Notes under the pieces: generated by a model
The model's input: only the letters and a program-made list of their open reading frames with translations
Database searches by the model: none
What the model was told of the DNA's origin: nothing
Program-made: the position numbers and the translations under genes
Source: a virus
Length of the DNA stretch: 42,341 nucleotides
Virus record (IMG/VR): IMGVR_UViG_3300006871_000013
Coordinates: 1-42,341 of that record
Reading direction: 5' to 3' (one strand)
Shown here: piece after piece, positions 1 through 6,137 of the stretch
Layout of the letters: the number at the start of each line of letters is the position of its first letter
Numbering within the stretch: position 1 is the first letter of the stretch

Positions 1-102
1 GCTGAGAAAAATCCGAACAAGGCTGCGCAGCACGCTCGGAACGCGGCGCACCTAGCACGTCTCTTGGCGCAACGTCAAGAGAAATTCGGAAAATCAGGCT
101 AA
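1..102 (+). CDS. Possible C-terminal end of a plus-strand gene, cut by the window edge
   Basis: Frame 1 is open from the first base for 33 codons and stops with TAA at 100-102. The peptide is alanine-, histidine- and arginine-rich and could be an amphipathic helix. It would converge on the methyltransferase gene ending at 94 with a 9-base overlap, the same arrangement as at 41831-41870. If the window ends are joined, this frame runs back only to a TAG at 42306-42308 with no ATG, GTG or TTG, so in a circular genome it would probably not be a gene. No function can be given. Confidence 0.25.
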   Translation, partial: AEKNPNKAAQHARNAAHLARLLAQRQEKFGKSG

Positions 103-783
103 TTCTGGAAGGGTCGTTTGAAATTCCAGCGGCAATGCGTCTTGTTGTAAGCGTTCCGCGGCGATCTCGCAGTATCGTTCCTCGCGCTCAATACCGACAG
201 CCTGCTTACCGAGGCGCTTCGCTGCGACGAGCGTGGTTCCACTGCCCATGAATGGATCGAGCACGGTTGAAACTTCTGACGGTGCGAGCATGAGCGCCCA
301 CCGCATCACGGCTTCTGGCTTTTGGGTCGGATGCTCGCGAAACTCTCGCTGACAGCCTGGCTCCTGAAGCATTCCAGCCCACCGATAAGTTAAGCGACGA
401 ACAGCTTTGTCGAGATTCGTCCATGCGAGCTCGCAATCGGCGAAGTCGTTCGCGCCGTTATCTTTATCCCACACAAGCCAGCACCGCGCAGGCGGCAGTT
501 CGTAATAGTTGCCACCGAAAATGATTGCGAATCTTGAGAGACGGCGAGCCAGCGAGATGGCCTCGTGTGAAGGCCTGTCATCCCACGTTGCTGCCCCATA
601 GTCCTTTGCGACAGCAATATTGCCACGACTCTTATTTTTGCCTGCAGCCTCTCCGATTCCATAAGGCGGGTCTGTCAGCAGCAAATCGAACCGCTGCGCG
701 CGATGTCCGTCGAACTCATCCAGCACGCACAGCGCTGAGCCGTGGTAAATCGCGACACCTGATTGCTCGTAATAAGGCTTCAT
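94..783 (-). CDS. DNA adenine/cytosine (amino) methyltransferase, copy 1
   Basis: A 229-residue S-adenosylmethionine-dependent DNA methyltransferase of the N6-adenine/N4-cytosine class. The catalytic motif DPPYGI is at residues 38-43, HPTQKP at 151-156 and the SAM-binding DPFMGSG at 176-182. Catalytic motif before SAM motif is the beta-class order. The target sequence cannot be read from the protein. It is probably a stand-alone phage enzyme that masks sites from host restriction, since no restriction endonuclease partner is adjacent. The ATG lies immediately after the TAG of a 25-residue ORF, so translation is probably coupled. The first about 15 and last about 50 residues nearly match the second methyltransferase (1807-2466), while the centre differs strongly. 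Confidence 0.93.
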   Translation of the reverse strand: MKPYYEQSGVAIYHGSALCVLDEFDGHRAQRFDLLLTDPPYGIGEAAGKNKSRGNIAVAKDYGAATWDDRPSHEAISLARRLSRFAIIFGGNYYELPPARCWLVWDKDNGANDFADCELAWTNLDKAVRRLTYRWAGMLQEPGCQREFREHPTQKPEAVMRWALMLAPSEVSTVLDPFMGSGTTLVAAKRLGKQAVGIEREERYCEIAAERLQQDALPLEFQTTLPELA

Positions 784-861
784 CTAGGCACGCCGTCTAT
801 GCAACTCGATCCGGCAGATGACGGTGAGCGCGTAACAGGCGAGAACAAGCGCGTGCAGCAT
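784..861 (-). CDS. Tiny one-helix membrane peptide (25 aa), candidate
   Basis: An ATG ORF of 25 codons fills the space between the 150-residue gene and methyltransferase 1, and its TAG abuts that enzyme's ATG. The N-terminal half (HALVLACYALTVIC) is hydrophobic and the C-terminus carries the arginines (HRRRA), consistent with a single membrane helix. No good ribosome site is visible. Support is positional: comparable tiny hydrophobic ORFs sit at 1321-1407 and 2463-2579 in the same operon. It may only serve as a translational relay. Confidence 0.4.
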   Translation of the reverse strand: MLHALVLACYALTVICRIELHRRRA

Positions 862-865
862 CGGG

Positions 866-1318
866 CTAGTCGTCGGCATCGGCAATGATGGCTTGGGCAA
901 TTAAGTTGGCGGCCGTGGGTCCCACCGATTGCGCGTGTTCTGCCGCGAGCGCTTCACCAATCCGTCGTCGCTCATCATAGCGAGTCCAAGTAATCACAGT
1001 TCGCAGTGCGGACCAGATGCGATGCCATGACGTTGGAGTCGCGCCGACATCATGCGTGCAGATAGACCAAATCGCCCACTTCGCCGTAGCCAAGTCCAAA
1101 TCAGCGGCATTCATCTCGTCGCCGCGCCATGGAGCTTCACGAGACGCCTCGCGAATCGTGTGCTGAGTCACTAGCAATTCTTGAATCAACGCCTCATATC
1201 GCTCGTCGGTCCAGTATTCAGTATAACCAGGTATCTTAGAATGGTCGCCGCTATACGGTTTATCCGCGAATCGCTTGCGCAACAACGCCACGAATTCATC
1301 GTCAGACTCGATATCCAT
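866..1318 (-). CDS. Hypothetical protein, 150 aa
   Basis: Not recognised. It is a soluble, acidic and probably mostly helical protein with several tryptophans (for example AKWAIWSIC near residues 79-87). The start is supported by AAGG seven bases upstream, provided by the end of the 28-residue ORF before it. It is followed by the tiny membrane ORF and then methyltransferase 1, so it belongs to the leftward operon. Confidence 0.75.
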   Translation of the reverse strand: MDIESDDEFVALLRKRFADKPYSGDHSKIPGYTEYWTDERYEALIQELLVTQHTIREASREAPWRGDEMNAADLDLATAKWAIWSICTHDVGATPTSWHRIWSALRTVITWTRYDERRRIGEALAAEHAQSVGPTAANLIAQAIIADADD

Positions 1319-1320
1319 CG

Positions 1321-1407
1321 TTAGACCTTGAAGCGGACGAGTCCCAGGTAAAGCGCGGCGATCCAGAGCACGCAGAGCCCGATCCCGACCAGTTGAAATG
1401 ACGACAT
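1321..1407 (-). CDS. Tiny one-helix membrane peptide (28 aa)
   Basis: A 28-codon ORF with a ribosome site (AGGA, 7 bases upstream of ATG). Residues 5-24 form one continuous hydrophobic segment (QLVGIGLCVLWIAALYLGLV) followed by RFKV, so it should be a single membrane-spanning peptide with a positive tail. It lies between the 67-residue gene (4-base gap) and the 150-residue gene (2-base gap). Function unknown; small membrane peptides of this kind can be holin-like or superinfection-exclusion factors, but nothing here decides that. Confidence 0.6.
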   Translation of the reverse strand: MSSFQLVGIGLCVLWIAALYLGLVRFKV

Positions 1408-1411
1408 TGTG

Positions 1412-1615
1412 CTATCCTACTTCCTCAGAGAAGGTGGCCTCGTCAGTCTGCGTCTGTTGCGGTTTCGACTGCGACGGTTCTGCAAGGGCTGGCGCATGGT
1501 CCCCTTCTCCACTCCTCAGAATCCAGCGCTGGATCGCGCAGCCCTCACCTGGACAGCGATGCGGAAACGCGATGAACTCGCCCACGCGCCGAAAATGCCC
1601 GAGCACCAGCGTCAC
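1412..1615 (-). CDS. Hypothetical protein, 67 aa, GTG start
   Basis: Starts with GTG overlapping the TGA of the preceding 59-residue gene (GTGA), the coupling pattern used throughout this operon. The N-terminal half has a compact region with two cysteines (HRCPGEGC, about residues 19-26) and the C-terminal third is low-complexity and rich in Ser, Gln and Thr. The cysteine pair suggests half of a metal site but no full motif is present. Function unknown. Confidence 0.6.
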   Translation of the reverse strand: MTLVLGHFRRVGEFIAFPHRCPGEGCAIQRWILRSGEGDHAPALAEPSQSKPQQTQTDEATFSEEVG

Positions 1616-1791
1616 TCGCGCACCATGAACTTCGGCGGAACGCGAACCATCACGGTATGCCCGCGCTTCATGTCCTGCTCGAGTGTGAGCGGAAACGTCT
1701 CCGGCACCAGGCTATACAACCGATCCTCGAGCACGGCGATCCGCTTGCGCAACTTCAGAATTTCACGCTGATACGTGCGAATGGACTTCAT
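1612..1791 (-). CDS. Small coiled-coil protein, 59 aa
   Basis: ATG start preceded by GGAG six bases upstream. Residues 5-28 are heptad-like and highly charged (YQREILKLRKRIAVLEDRLY), a short coiled coil, followed by a beta-like stretch ending in MVRVPPKFMVRE. Its TGA overlaps the GTG of the next gene. It probably oligomerises; no function is assigned. Confidence 0.65.
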   Translation of the reverse strand: MKSIRTYQREILKLRKRIAVLEDRLYSLVPETFPLTLEQDMKRGHTVMVRVPPKFMVRE

Positions 1792-1806
1792 CGCTCCACG
1801 GCTTCG

Positions 1807-2466
1807 CTAAAGAGACTCGCTTGCTGCGAACTCAAAGGACAACGCTTCTTGCTGGAGGCGTTCTGCCGCGATTTCGCAGTATTTCTCCTCGATTTCTATG
1901 CCGATCGCTTTGCGTCCAAGCCGCTTAGCCGCCACGAGTGTCGTGCCACTGCCCATGAACGGATCGAGAACGTCTCCGAGCGGAGCTTTAGCTATCAGGT
2001 CGATCATTAATGACAACGGTTTTTCCGTAGGATGGTCACGTTGCACGAAATTAGGTGAGATTGCGTTGTAGGCGAGCACTGATGACCCTCGATGTCCAGA
2101 AAAACCTTGACCGATAACATAAATATCCTCGTGATTTGGTCGCCAAGGAAAGGACAGGTCGCCCATGCCTACATGCGGACCTTTGTCCCAAATCAGCAAT
2201 GCTCTAATGTTTTTGGGTCGCGCAATTTTCCATGAACCGAACACGATGGCAGGACGGTCGCCCCACCATACAAGAACATGATCTCGAAGCACGGTCGAGT
2301 TATCTCCAAACACGCGACACTCGCCGAGAAATCCATCCATTCCTGAATGCCAATTAAGACCGTAAGGCGGATCTGTCACTAATACATCGGCCGACAACAC
2401 CGGCAGAATCTCCCGGCAATCTCCGCAGTAGATCGTGATGCCGGATTGTTCGTAATACGGCCTCAC
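1807..2466 (-). CDS. DNA adenine/cytosine (amino) methyltransferase, copy 2
   Basis: A 219-residue beta-class amino-methyltransferase. DPPYGL is at residues 32-37, HPTEKP at 145-150 and DPFMGSG at 168-174. The GTG at 2464-2466 is chosen over the upstream ATG because GGAGG lies five bases before it and because the reading then begins RPYYEQSG, matching the paralogue's KPYYEQSG. GTG overlaps the TGA of the tiny membrane ORF (2463-2579). The N- and C-terminal ends closely match copy 1, while residues about 38-140 do not, so the two probably recognise different sites. Likely role: protection of phage DNA from restriction, or epigenetic marking. Confidence 0.93.
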   Translation of the reverse strand: MRPYYEQSGITIYCGDCREILPVLSADVLVTDPPYGLNWHSGMDGFLGECRVFGDNSTVLRDHVLVWWGDRPAIVFGSWKIARPKNIRALLIWDKGPHVGMGDLSFPWRPNHEDIYVIGQGFSGHRGSSVLAYNAISPNFVQRDHPTEKPLSLMIDLIAKAPLGDVLDPFMGSGTTLVAAKRLGRKAIGIEIEEKYCEIAAERLQQEALSFEFAASESL

Positions 2467-2579
2467 CGATACCTCCGTAATGTCTCCCGCAACGCCTGGA
2501 TCGCCGGCCAAATGAACGCGATGGCATATGCGCCGAACATGATCCCGAACGCAATCGCCGACACGGCTCCAATGCTCAT
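2463..2579 (-). CDS. Tiny one-helix membrane peptide (38 aa)
   Basis: The ATG overlaps the TGA of the upstream 98-residue gene and its own TGA overlaps the GTG of methyltransferase 2, so it is translationally locked on both sides. Residues 2-26 are a continuous hydrophobic helix (including AFGIMFGAYAIAFIW) and the C-terminus is basic (RETLRRYR). It should be a single-span inner-membrane peptide with a cytoplasmic positive tail. Function unknown. Confidence 0.65.
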   Translation of the reverse strand: MSIGAVSAIAFGIMFGAYAIAFIWPAIQALRETLRRYR

Positions 2580-2872
2580 GGCGTCACCTTAGCATTGTGA
2601 ACCGCGATCCCCGCAAACGCGCCGGTCATGGCGAGATTCACGGCGACCGCGAGTTTTGGATGCTCTCGAGCCAGAAGCGACGTGCCCCACAAGCTCCCGG
2701 CCGCGATGCCCATCTTCGCCGCGCCAAAGATCGCCGGCTGATCGAAGCGCGCGAGCCACGGATTCATCTCACGACACCGATTCGCGCCTAAACAGTGTTC
2801 CGTAGACGCGAGATCGGCCCCATGTGCGGCAATCGCCGTGACCATCGAGAGCTTCAGCAGCAGCGGCCACAT
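2576..2872 (-). CDS. Small multi-span membrane protein, DUF5658-like
   Basis: A 98-residue protein with three hydrophobic stretches, roughly residues 3-22, 45-65 and 72-90. The arrangement of GADLASTEHCL, then EMNPWLARF, then a KMG helix and a final VHN resembles small DUF5658-type membrane proteins (an aspartate in helix 1 and an NP pair before helix 2); this is family resemblance by eye. The ATG at 2870-2872 begins two bases after the previous stop; a GTG at 2897-2899 would add nine residues and overlap. It could be a holin-like or host-modifying membrane protein. Confidence 0.6.
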   Translation of the reverse strand: MWPLLLKLSMVTAIAAHGADLASTEHCLGANRCREMNPWLARFDQPAIFGAAKMGIAAGSLWGTSLLAREHPKLAVAVNLAMTGAFAGIAVHNAKVTP

Positions 2873-2874
2873 GG

Positions 2875-3483
2875 TCAGTAGCGAAACGTCAGCACCCACG
2901 GCCCGCCGAAGTCGCCGCAGTCCACGTCATGCGTTGAGCCTGAACAGGGGCCACTCAGAAACGGCGGCTGATGAATGCGCGGGCGCCATTCGCTCGGCGC
3001 ACGACACATATTTTGCCACTCGAAGCCGCAGGCCCTCAGCGCATCGGCCATCTGTTGCATGGCGGCTGTCGTCACGACGTTGCCGACCTTCACGCGATCG
3101 AACCAGGCGCGGAATTGGTCTTTGTCGTGATCGACTGGACACCCCACGGGCTGCGGCGCCGCAACCTGCAAGGTAATCGACACGTCCTGCTGAAACGCGG
3201 CGACGCCGTTCCCTGGCACATCCACCGCTTTCTGCTCGATCGATTGCCAGTTGGGATTGAAGCCCGCATTTTTGTTGACATGCAACGTCCACTGCTGATC
3301 GGGATGCGCGTTCGCGTTGATCGCGATGATCCCAGCCGCGGCATAGCCGAAATCGGTGTTCCCGCCCGCGTCGGCGATCTGCTCGAACAGCGCTTTATCG
3401 GTCGAATCCCCACGAAATGCGAGTCTGACGGTGATGCCTGGCACGGGACGCCCGGATTGGTCTCGGAGTTGGACTTGAGCCAT
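2875..3483 (-). CDS. Hypothetical protein with beta-rich N-terminal domain, 202 aa
   Basis: Good ribosome site (AAGGAG, nine bases before ATG). The first about 110 residues look like a beta-sandwich with a carboxypeptidase-regulatory/Cna-B flavour (DQSGRPVPGITVRLAF). The C-terminal part is cysteine-rich (residues about 124-190, including CGFEWQNMC and GPCSGSTHDVDCG), suggesting disulphides or metal binding. No signal peptide is seen. The gene lies in the accessory operon, not with virion genes. Function unknown. Confidence 0.7.
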   Translation of the reverse strand: MAQVQLRDQSGRPVPGITVRLAFRGDSTDKALFEQIADAGGNTDFGYAAAGIIAINANAHPDQQWTLHVNKNAGFNPNWQSIEQKAVDVPGNGVAAFQQDVSITLQVAAPQPVGCPVDHDKDQFRAWFDRVKVGNVVTTAAMQQMADALRACGFEWQNMCRAPSEWRPRIHQPPFLSGPCSGSTHDVDCGDFGGPWVLTFRY

Positions 3484-3500
3484 GCAGATACACTCCTTGT

Positions 3501-3527
3501 TTACTGAATTTCTACGAATTGAGCCAT
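3501..3527 (-). CDS. Possible 8-codon minigene
   Basis: Between the 132- and 202-residue genes an ATG preceded by AGGAG (nine bases) opens an 8-codon frame (MAQFVEIQ) closed by TAA. The next real gene also begins ATGGCTCAA (MAQ), 18 bases after this stop. Either it is a translated minigene that relays ribosomes or a remnant of the original start left when the 202-residue gene was inserted or duplicated. Confidence 0.35.
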   Translation of the reverse strand: MAQFVEIQ

Positions 3528-3926
3528 CTAGGACGGCTCCTGCGGCGGCGGGGTGGCCTGTGAATCCGTCTGATATTTCGCGAGCAATTCGCGGCAGCGC
3601 ACGATGAAATCCGCCCGTTCCATGCGATGCTCCCCGCGCGTTCCATCACGGCTTAACTTTGACCGCTGCGTTTTCGAGCAGAGCAAAAGCAGATAGCCTA
3701 GGAGTTCGCCAGCTTCGTCCGGTTCTCCAGGTGTCGGATTCGCCCAGTGGTCGCCAGCATGAGCAGATTCGATGCAGAACTTTACGCTGTCGTCGTCAAT
3801 GTTCTGGTCATCTAGGACGATATGAAGCACGCCGCCGACGCCGTTCTGAGGGAAGCCGTAGAACGCATCGATGAGCGGCGCAAGTTCCGGAACCGTCGGC
3901 CGGAGCTTCCGCGCAGTTTCATTCAT
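3528..3926 (-). CDS. Hypothetical protein, 132 aa, with linker tail
   Basis: Not recognised. A soluble protein whose C-terminus is TPPPQEPS; the codons for QE form AGGAG, the Shine-Dalgarno sequence of the ATG downstream. It starts with an 8-base overlap inside the end of the 378-residue gene. The proline-rich tail is of the same family as the tails at 5052, 6559, 6771, 6965 and 7453, although the bodies of those proteins are unrelated. Confidence 0.7.
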   Translation of the reverse strand: MNETARKLRPTVPELAPLIDAFYGFPQNGVGGVLHIVLDDQNIDDDSVKFCIESAHAGDHWANPTPGEPDEAGELLGYLLLLCSKTQRSKLSRDGTRGEHRMERADFIVRCRELLAKYQTDSQATPPPQEPS

Positions 3927-5055
3927 ATCGGCTCACTTCTCCTGCGGCGTGGCGGGGCGCGGCCGGTAAGGGCATCCAATGGGTCGGGTATGACCACGTC
4001 GGTTTGCCATCCTTGGCGAATACCCACAATGATTGCTCACCCCAACCTGCGGGATCGGGATGGCGCCAGCAATCCCAGAGCATGATCGTCCACCAATGAT
4101 CGCCCGCCTTCACCCCGCGCTGTGCGTCAGGTGGCGATCCCGAGTGCAAGCCGAATCCGAGGACGGCACTTCCATCTTTCGGCGCCGTCTCAATCGGTTG
4201 CCAGCCCTGCGGCGTGGCGGGCAGGACGCTAGCGGCCTGCAATGCTTCGATCGTCAACTGATCGCGCGATGGCGGAAACTCCACGGCTTCACGTTCTGCA
4301 CGACTCACGCATGAGCATCCGACGCCTTTCGCGCCTCTCGGATACTTCGCGCGGTCGGTGTTACAGACCAGATCGTGACACTGCGTGTGATCGAACTGCG
4401 CGGGCGGGACGCGGGTGGCTCGCAACATGCCAAGCAGGAAGGCTTCGATCCGTGCGGCGTGCCCTACCTCGAACGTATTCCCGATCTTCCCAAACATCGC
4501 CATTTCGAAGTCGTTCCAGACTTCCAGTGGAACACGATCAACCACGTCTTTTTCGCTCCTAAACGTCGAGCACGTCAGACCGCCATCCTTGCTCGCGACG
4601 TATCCACTATTCGGATGATCGGCTGCGGGCGCACCACAATTCGAGCAGCGCGACGGTTCCTGCGCGGGCGGGACGCGGGCGGCGTCTCCCCGTGCCAACT
4701 TTTGACCGAGTTCGTAAGCGCGATTCATCTCGTCGGCGAAGTGTTGCGCGTCTTCCTCGTCAGCCCACGACTGACTCGACGCCACGTCATCAGGTCCGAG
4801 GACACCCCACGTTTTCCCGTGCGAACATTTCGAGCAGCCGTCGTCATCAACTTCAACTGTGAATACTGGTTGGGCCTGCGGGCCTGCGGCTCCCCCAGCG
4901 AGAAAGGCGACGGCTCGCGCAAATCCGCAGTCCTCGTCATGGTCTTTCGCAGGATTGCCTTCAGTTCGCAGTTTGCCCGAATCGCAGAACGCACAGCCAT
5001 ACGGATGCTCGACGATGGCGCGCAAAATCTCGACGGCGGTATCCTCTCGCGTCAT
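3919..5055 (-). CDS. Multi-module cysteine-rich protein with C-terminal DUF551 domain
   Basis: A 378-residue mosaic. In order: a CAFC...C module (about 20-45), a CSKC module (about 73-80), a linker RVPPAQEPS (about 127-135), a zinc-ribbon-like CSNCG...C module (about 137-165), a helical segment, a second RVPPAQ linker, another Cys-rich module, and a C-terminal DUF551 domain (WQPIETAPKDG through THWMPLP, about 283-366). DUF551 is common in phage and prophage accessory regions but its function is not known. The DNA of the internal linkers (4396-4415 and 4660-4679) is repeated exactly for 20 bases and resembles the inter-gene tails of this operon, suggesting that formerly separate genes fused. 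ATG overlaps the preceding TGA, with AGGAG eight bases upstream. Confidence 0.8.
   Translation of the reverse strand: MTREDTAVEILRAIVEHPYGCAFCDSGKLRTEGNPAKDHDEDCGFARAVAFLAGGAAGPQAQPVFTVEVDDDGCSKCSHGKTWGVLGPDDVASSQSWADEEDAQHFADEMNRAYELGQKLARGDAARVPPAQEPSRCSNCGAPAADHPNSGYVASKDGGLTCSTFRSEKDVVDRVPLEVWNDFEMAMFGKIGNTFEVGHAARIEAFLLGMLRATRVPPAQFDHTQCHDLVCNTDRAKYPRGAKGVGCSCVSRAEREAVEFPPSRDQLTIEALQAASVLPATPQGWQPIETAPKDGSAVLGFGLHSGSPPDAQRGVKAGDHWWTIMLWDCWRHPDPAGWGEQSLWVFAKDGKPTWSYPTHWMPLPAAPRHAAGEVSRYE
3941..3956 (-). repeat. 16-bp linker repeat at the end of the 378-residue gene
   Basis: Exact match to 4206-4221 inside the same gene, just before the DUF551 domain. This copy contains AGGAG upstream of the 132-residue gene. 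Confidence 0.8.
4396..4415 (-). repeat. 20-bp linker repeat inside the 378-residue gene, copy A
   Basis: Exact match to 4660-4679. Encodes RVPPAQ between two internal modules of the fused protein. Confidence 0.88.
4660..4679 (-). repeat. 20-bp linker repeat inside the 378-residue gene, copy B
   Basis: Exact match to 4396-4415. Here the continuation is RVPPAQEPS, which resembles the terminal TPPPQEPS of the 132-residue protein. Confidence 0.88.
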
Positions 5056-5228
5056 TCGGCCTTCTCCTGTGGCGGCCCTGCGGATCGGGGCGCGACCGGA
5101 TTGTCAAGCAACGAATCCCAAACGTCGATTTCATCCTGCTTACAGCCCCAAAACAGCTGGCCCGTCTTGCCATTCTTCCGGCTGACCATCGGGCCGCCGC
5201 ACTCAGGACATTTCACGTCTTCGATCAT
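5052..5228 (-). CDS. C4-type zinc-finger-like protein, 58 aa
   Basis: The first 30 residues resemble the topoisomerase I C-terminal zinc finger: KCPECGGPMVSRK then GQLFWGC. The second cysteine pair of the canonical finger is incomplete, so it is half of that motif or a diverged version. It ends AGPPQEKAE, with QE codons forming AGGAG for the 378-residue gene. ATG overlaps the preceding TGA. A nucleic-acid-binding role is likely but unproven. Confidence 0.7.
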   Translation of the reverse strand: MIEDVKCPECGGPMVSRKNGKTGQLFWGCKQDEIDVWDSLLDNPVAPRSAGPPQEKAE

Positions 5229-5413
5229 TTGCTCACCACTCGGGCGAGCGCGCATCGATCGCACTCGCACTTCTCGGGCCATTTCCGTGGTGGTTTGCGG
5301 CCGTCGAACTCAGCGCCGCACTGCGGGCAACCGTTTGAATCAAACCGCAGCCGATGCCCACATTCGTAACATCGTGACCATAGCCACGACCCTTTTTCTT
5401 TTCGATCAGTCAT
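5225..5413 (-). CDS. Zinc-ribbon protein, 62 aa
   Basis: Contains CYECGH (about 15-20) and CPQCG (29-33), a classic zinc ribbon spaced by a short hairpin, plus a third CECDRC element (49-54). Probably a small nucleic-acid- or protein-binding zinc protein. Its own ribosome site is weak. GGAG upstream is better placed for an overlapping 7-codon ORF, so translation may depend on reinitiation. Its TGA overlaps the next ATG. Confidence 0.72.
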   Translation of the reverse strand: MTDRKEKGSWLWSRCYECGHRLRFDSNGCPQCGAEFDGRKPPRKWPEKCECDRCALARVVSK

Positions 5414-5476
5414 GGGCGAGGTCGCTCATCGGGCACGCTCCGCCACAGCCACGAGTTCAGAGGCGTGCGGTTTCAT
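5406..5476 (-). other. Two nested minigenes (16 and 7 codons) in the gap before 5413
   Basis: After the gene ending at 5473, an ATG overlapping its TGA opens a 16-codon frame (MKPHASELVAVAERAR, 5426-5476). Its TGA overlaps another ATG opening a 7-codon frame (MSDLAHD, 5406-5429), whose stop lies five bases beyond the ATG of the zinc-ribbon gene. GGAG in the first minigene sits eight bases from the second ATG. The unbroken chain of stop-start overlaps suggests ribosome relay, or that a former gene here was deleted leaving its ends. Confidence 0.35.
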
Positions 5477-5868
5477 CGCTCGGCCGCCTCCGAGGGCGCA
5501 CCAACGTCAACTTTCAATAGATCGGGCCGTAATTCCTTGCAGCGAAACCACGCCACGCCGAACGGCACCTTGAATTGATCGGCGATCTGCGTGACTCGCA
5601 TCATAGGCCACGGCATCAGAACCGCGCCGAACTTCTGCGCCCACGCATCGCCCGCGAACTTCCCACGCCGTTCCGACTTCAGCCCCTTCAGAAACTTGGT
5701 GAAGTCCGCATCAGTCATCGCGGCGACAACCGGCTGCGCATCGAGCGCCAGCGGCGCGTAAGCCGTGACGAGTTCACGGAGTTCAGCCAGCGTCGAGCAG
5801 TCCGTCAGCGCCTTCGCGTAGTCGCGATCCTGACTGCCGCTCATCGCGCGACTCATCTGAAAACTCAT
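5473..5868 (-). CDS. Hypothetical protein, 131 aa, possible HTH, PSEA-type tail
   Basis: Mostly helical. The segment MRVTQIADQFKVPFGVAWFR (about 90-109) resembles a helix-turn-helix, so a DNA-binding role is possible. It ends GAPSEAAER, where the SEA codons supply GGAGG for the following start. ATG overlaps the preceding TGA. The last 19 bases of the tail module (5482-5500) are repeated exactly at 5874-5892 in the upstream gene. Confidence 0.7.
   Translation of the reverse strand: MSFQMSRAMSGSQDRDYAKALTDCSTLAELRELVTAYAPLALDAQPVVAAMTDADFTKFLKGLKSERRGKFAGDAWAQKFGAVLMPWPMMRVTQIADQFKVPFGVAWFRCKELRPDLLKVDVGAPSEAAER
5482..5500 (-). repeat. 19-bp linker repeat (PSEA class), copy A
   Basis: Exact match to 5874-5892. 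A 13-base part also occurs at 6144-6156. It encodes APSEAA and provides GGAGG. Confidence 0.88.
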
Positions 5869-6137
5869 TTCGGGGCCGCCTCCGAGGGCGCAGCCGCCCC
5901 CACCGCAGAATCTTCGTCTTCAGGATGTGCCCATTCAGCGGGGCCGATCCATCCGATGTGCTCGAACTTCACGCGGTAGTAGGCATCGCCGCCCTTATCG
6001 CCCTGTCCTGGCACGCGCACGTAGCCGATGACGCCCCAGTCGCGCACTTCCGTCACGACGAGAAAGCAGGCACCGAACACAGAATCGTGTGCTGGATCTA
6101 TTTGCACGACATCGTGAACGCGAACGACTTGTTTCAC
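5865..6137 (-). CDS. Hypothetical beta-rich protein, 90 aa
   Basis: GTG start overlapping the preceding TGA, with GGAGG seven bases upstream. The body (VVRVHDVVQIDP, FLVVTEVRDWGVIGYVRVP) looks like a small beta-barrel of the kind seen in KOW/SH3-like phage proteins, and it ends with an acidic stretch before the APSEAAPK tail. Function unknown. Confidence 0.7.
   Translation of the reverse strand: MKQVVRVHDVVQIDPAHDSVFGACFLVVTEVRDWGVIGYVRVPGQGDKGGDAYYRVKFEHIGWIGPAEWAHPEDEDSAVGAAAPSEAAPK
5874..5892 (-). repeat. 19-bp linker repeat (PSEA class), copy B
   Basis: Exact match to 5482-5500, at the 3' end of the 90-residue gene. Confidence 0.88.

Noticed and set aside
4375-5520. Long plus-strand ORF (381 codons) opposite the DUF551 gene
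   Set aside because: It is antisense to four coupled genes with clear motifs and ribosome sites; high G+C makes such shadows common.
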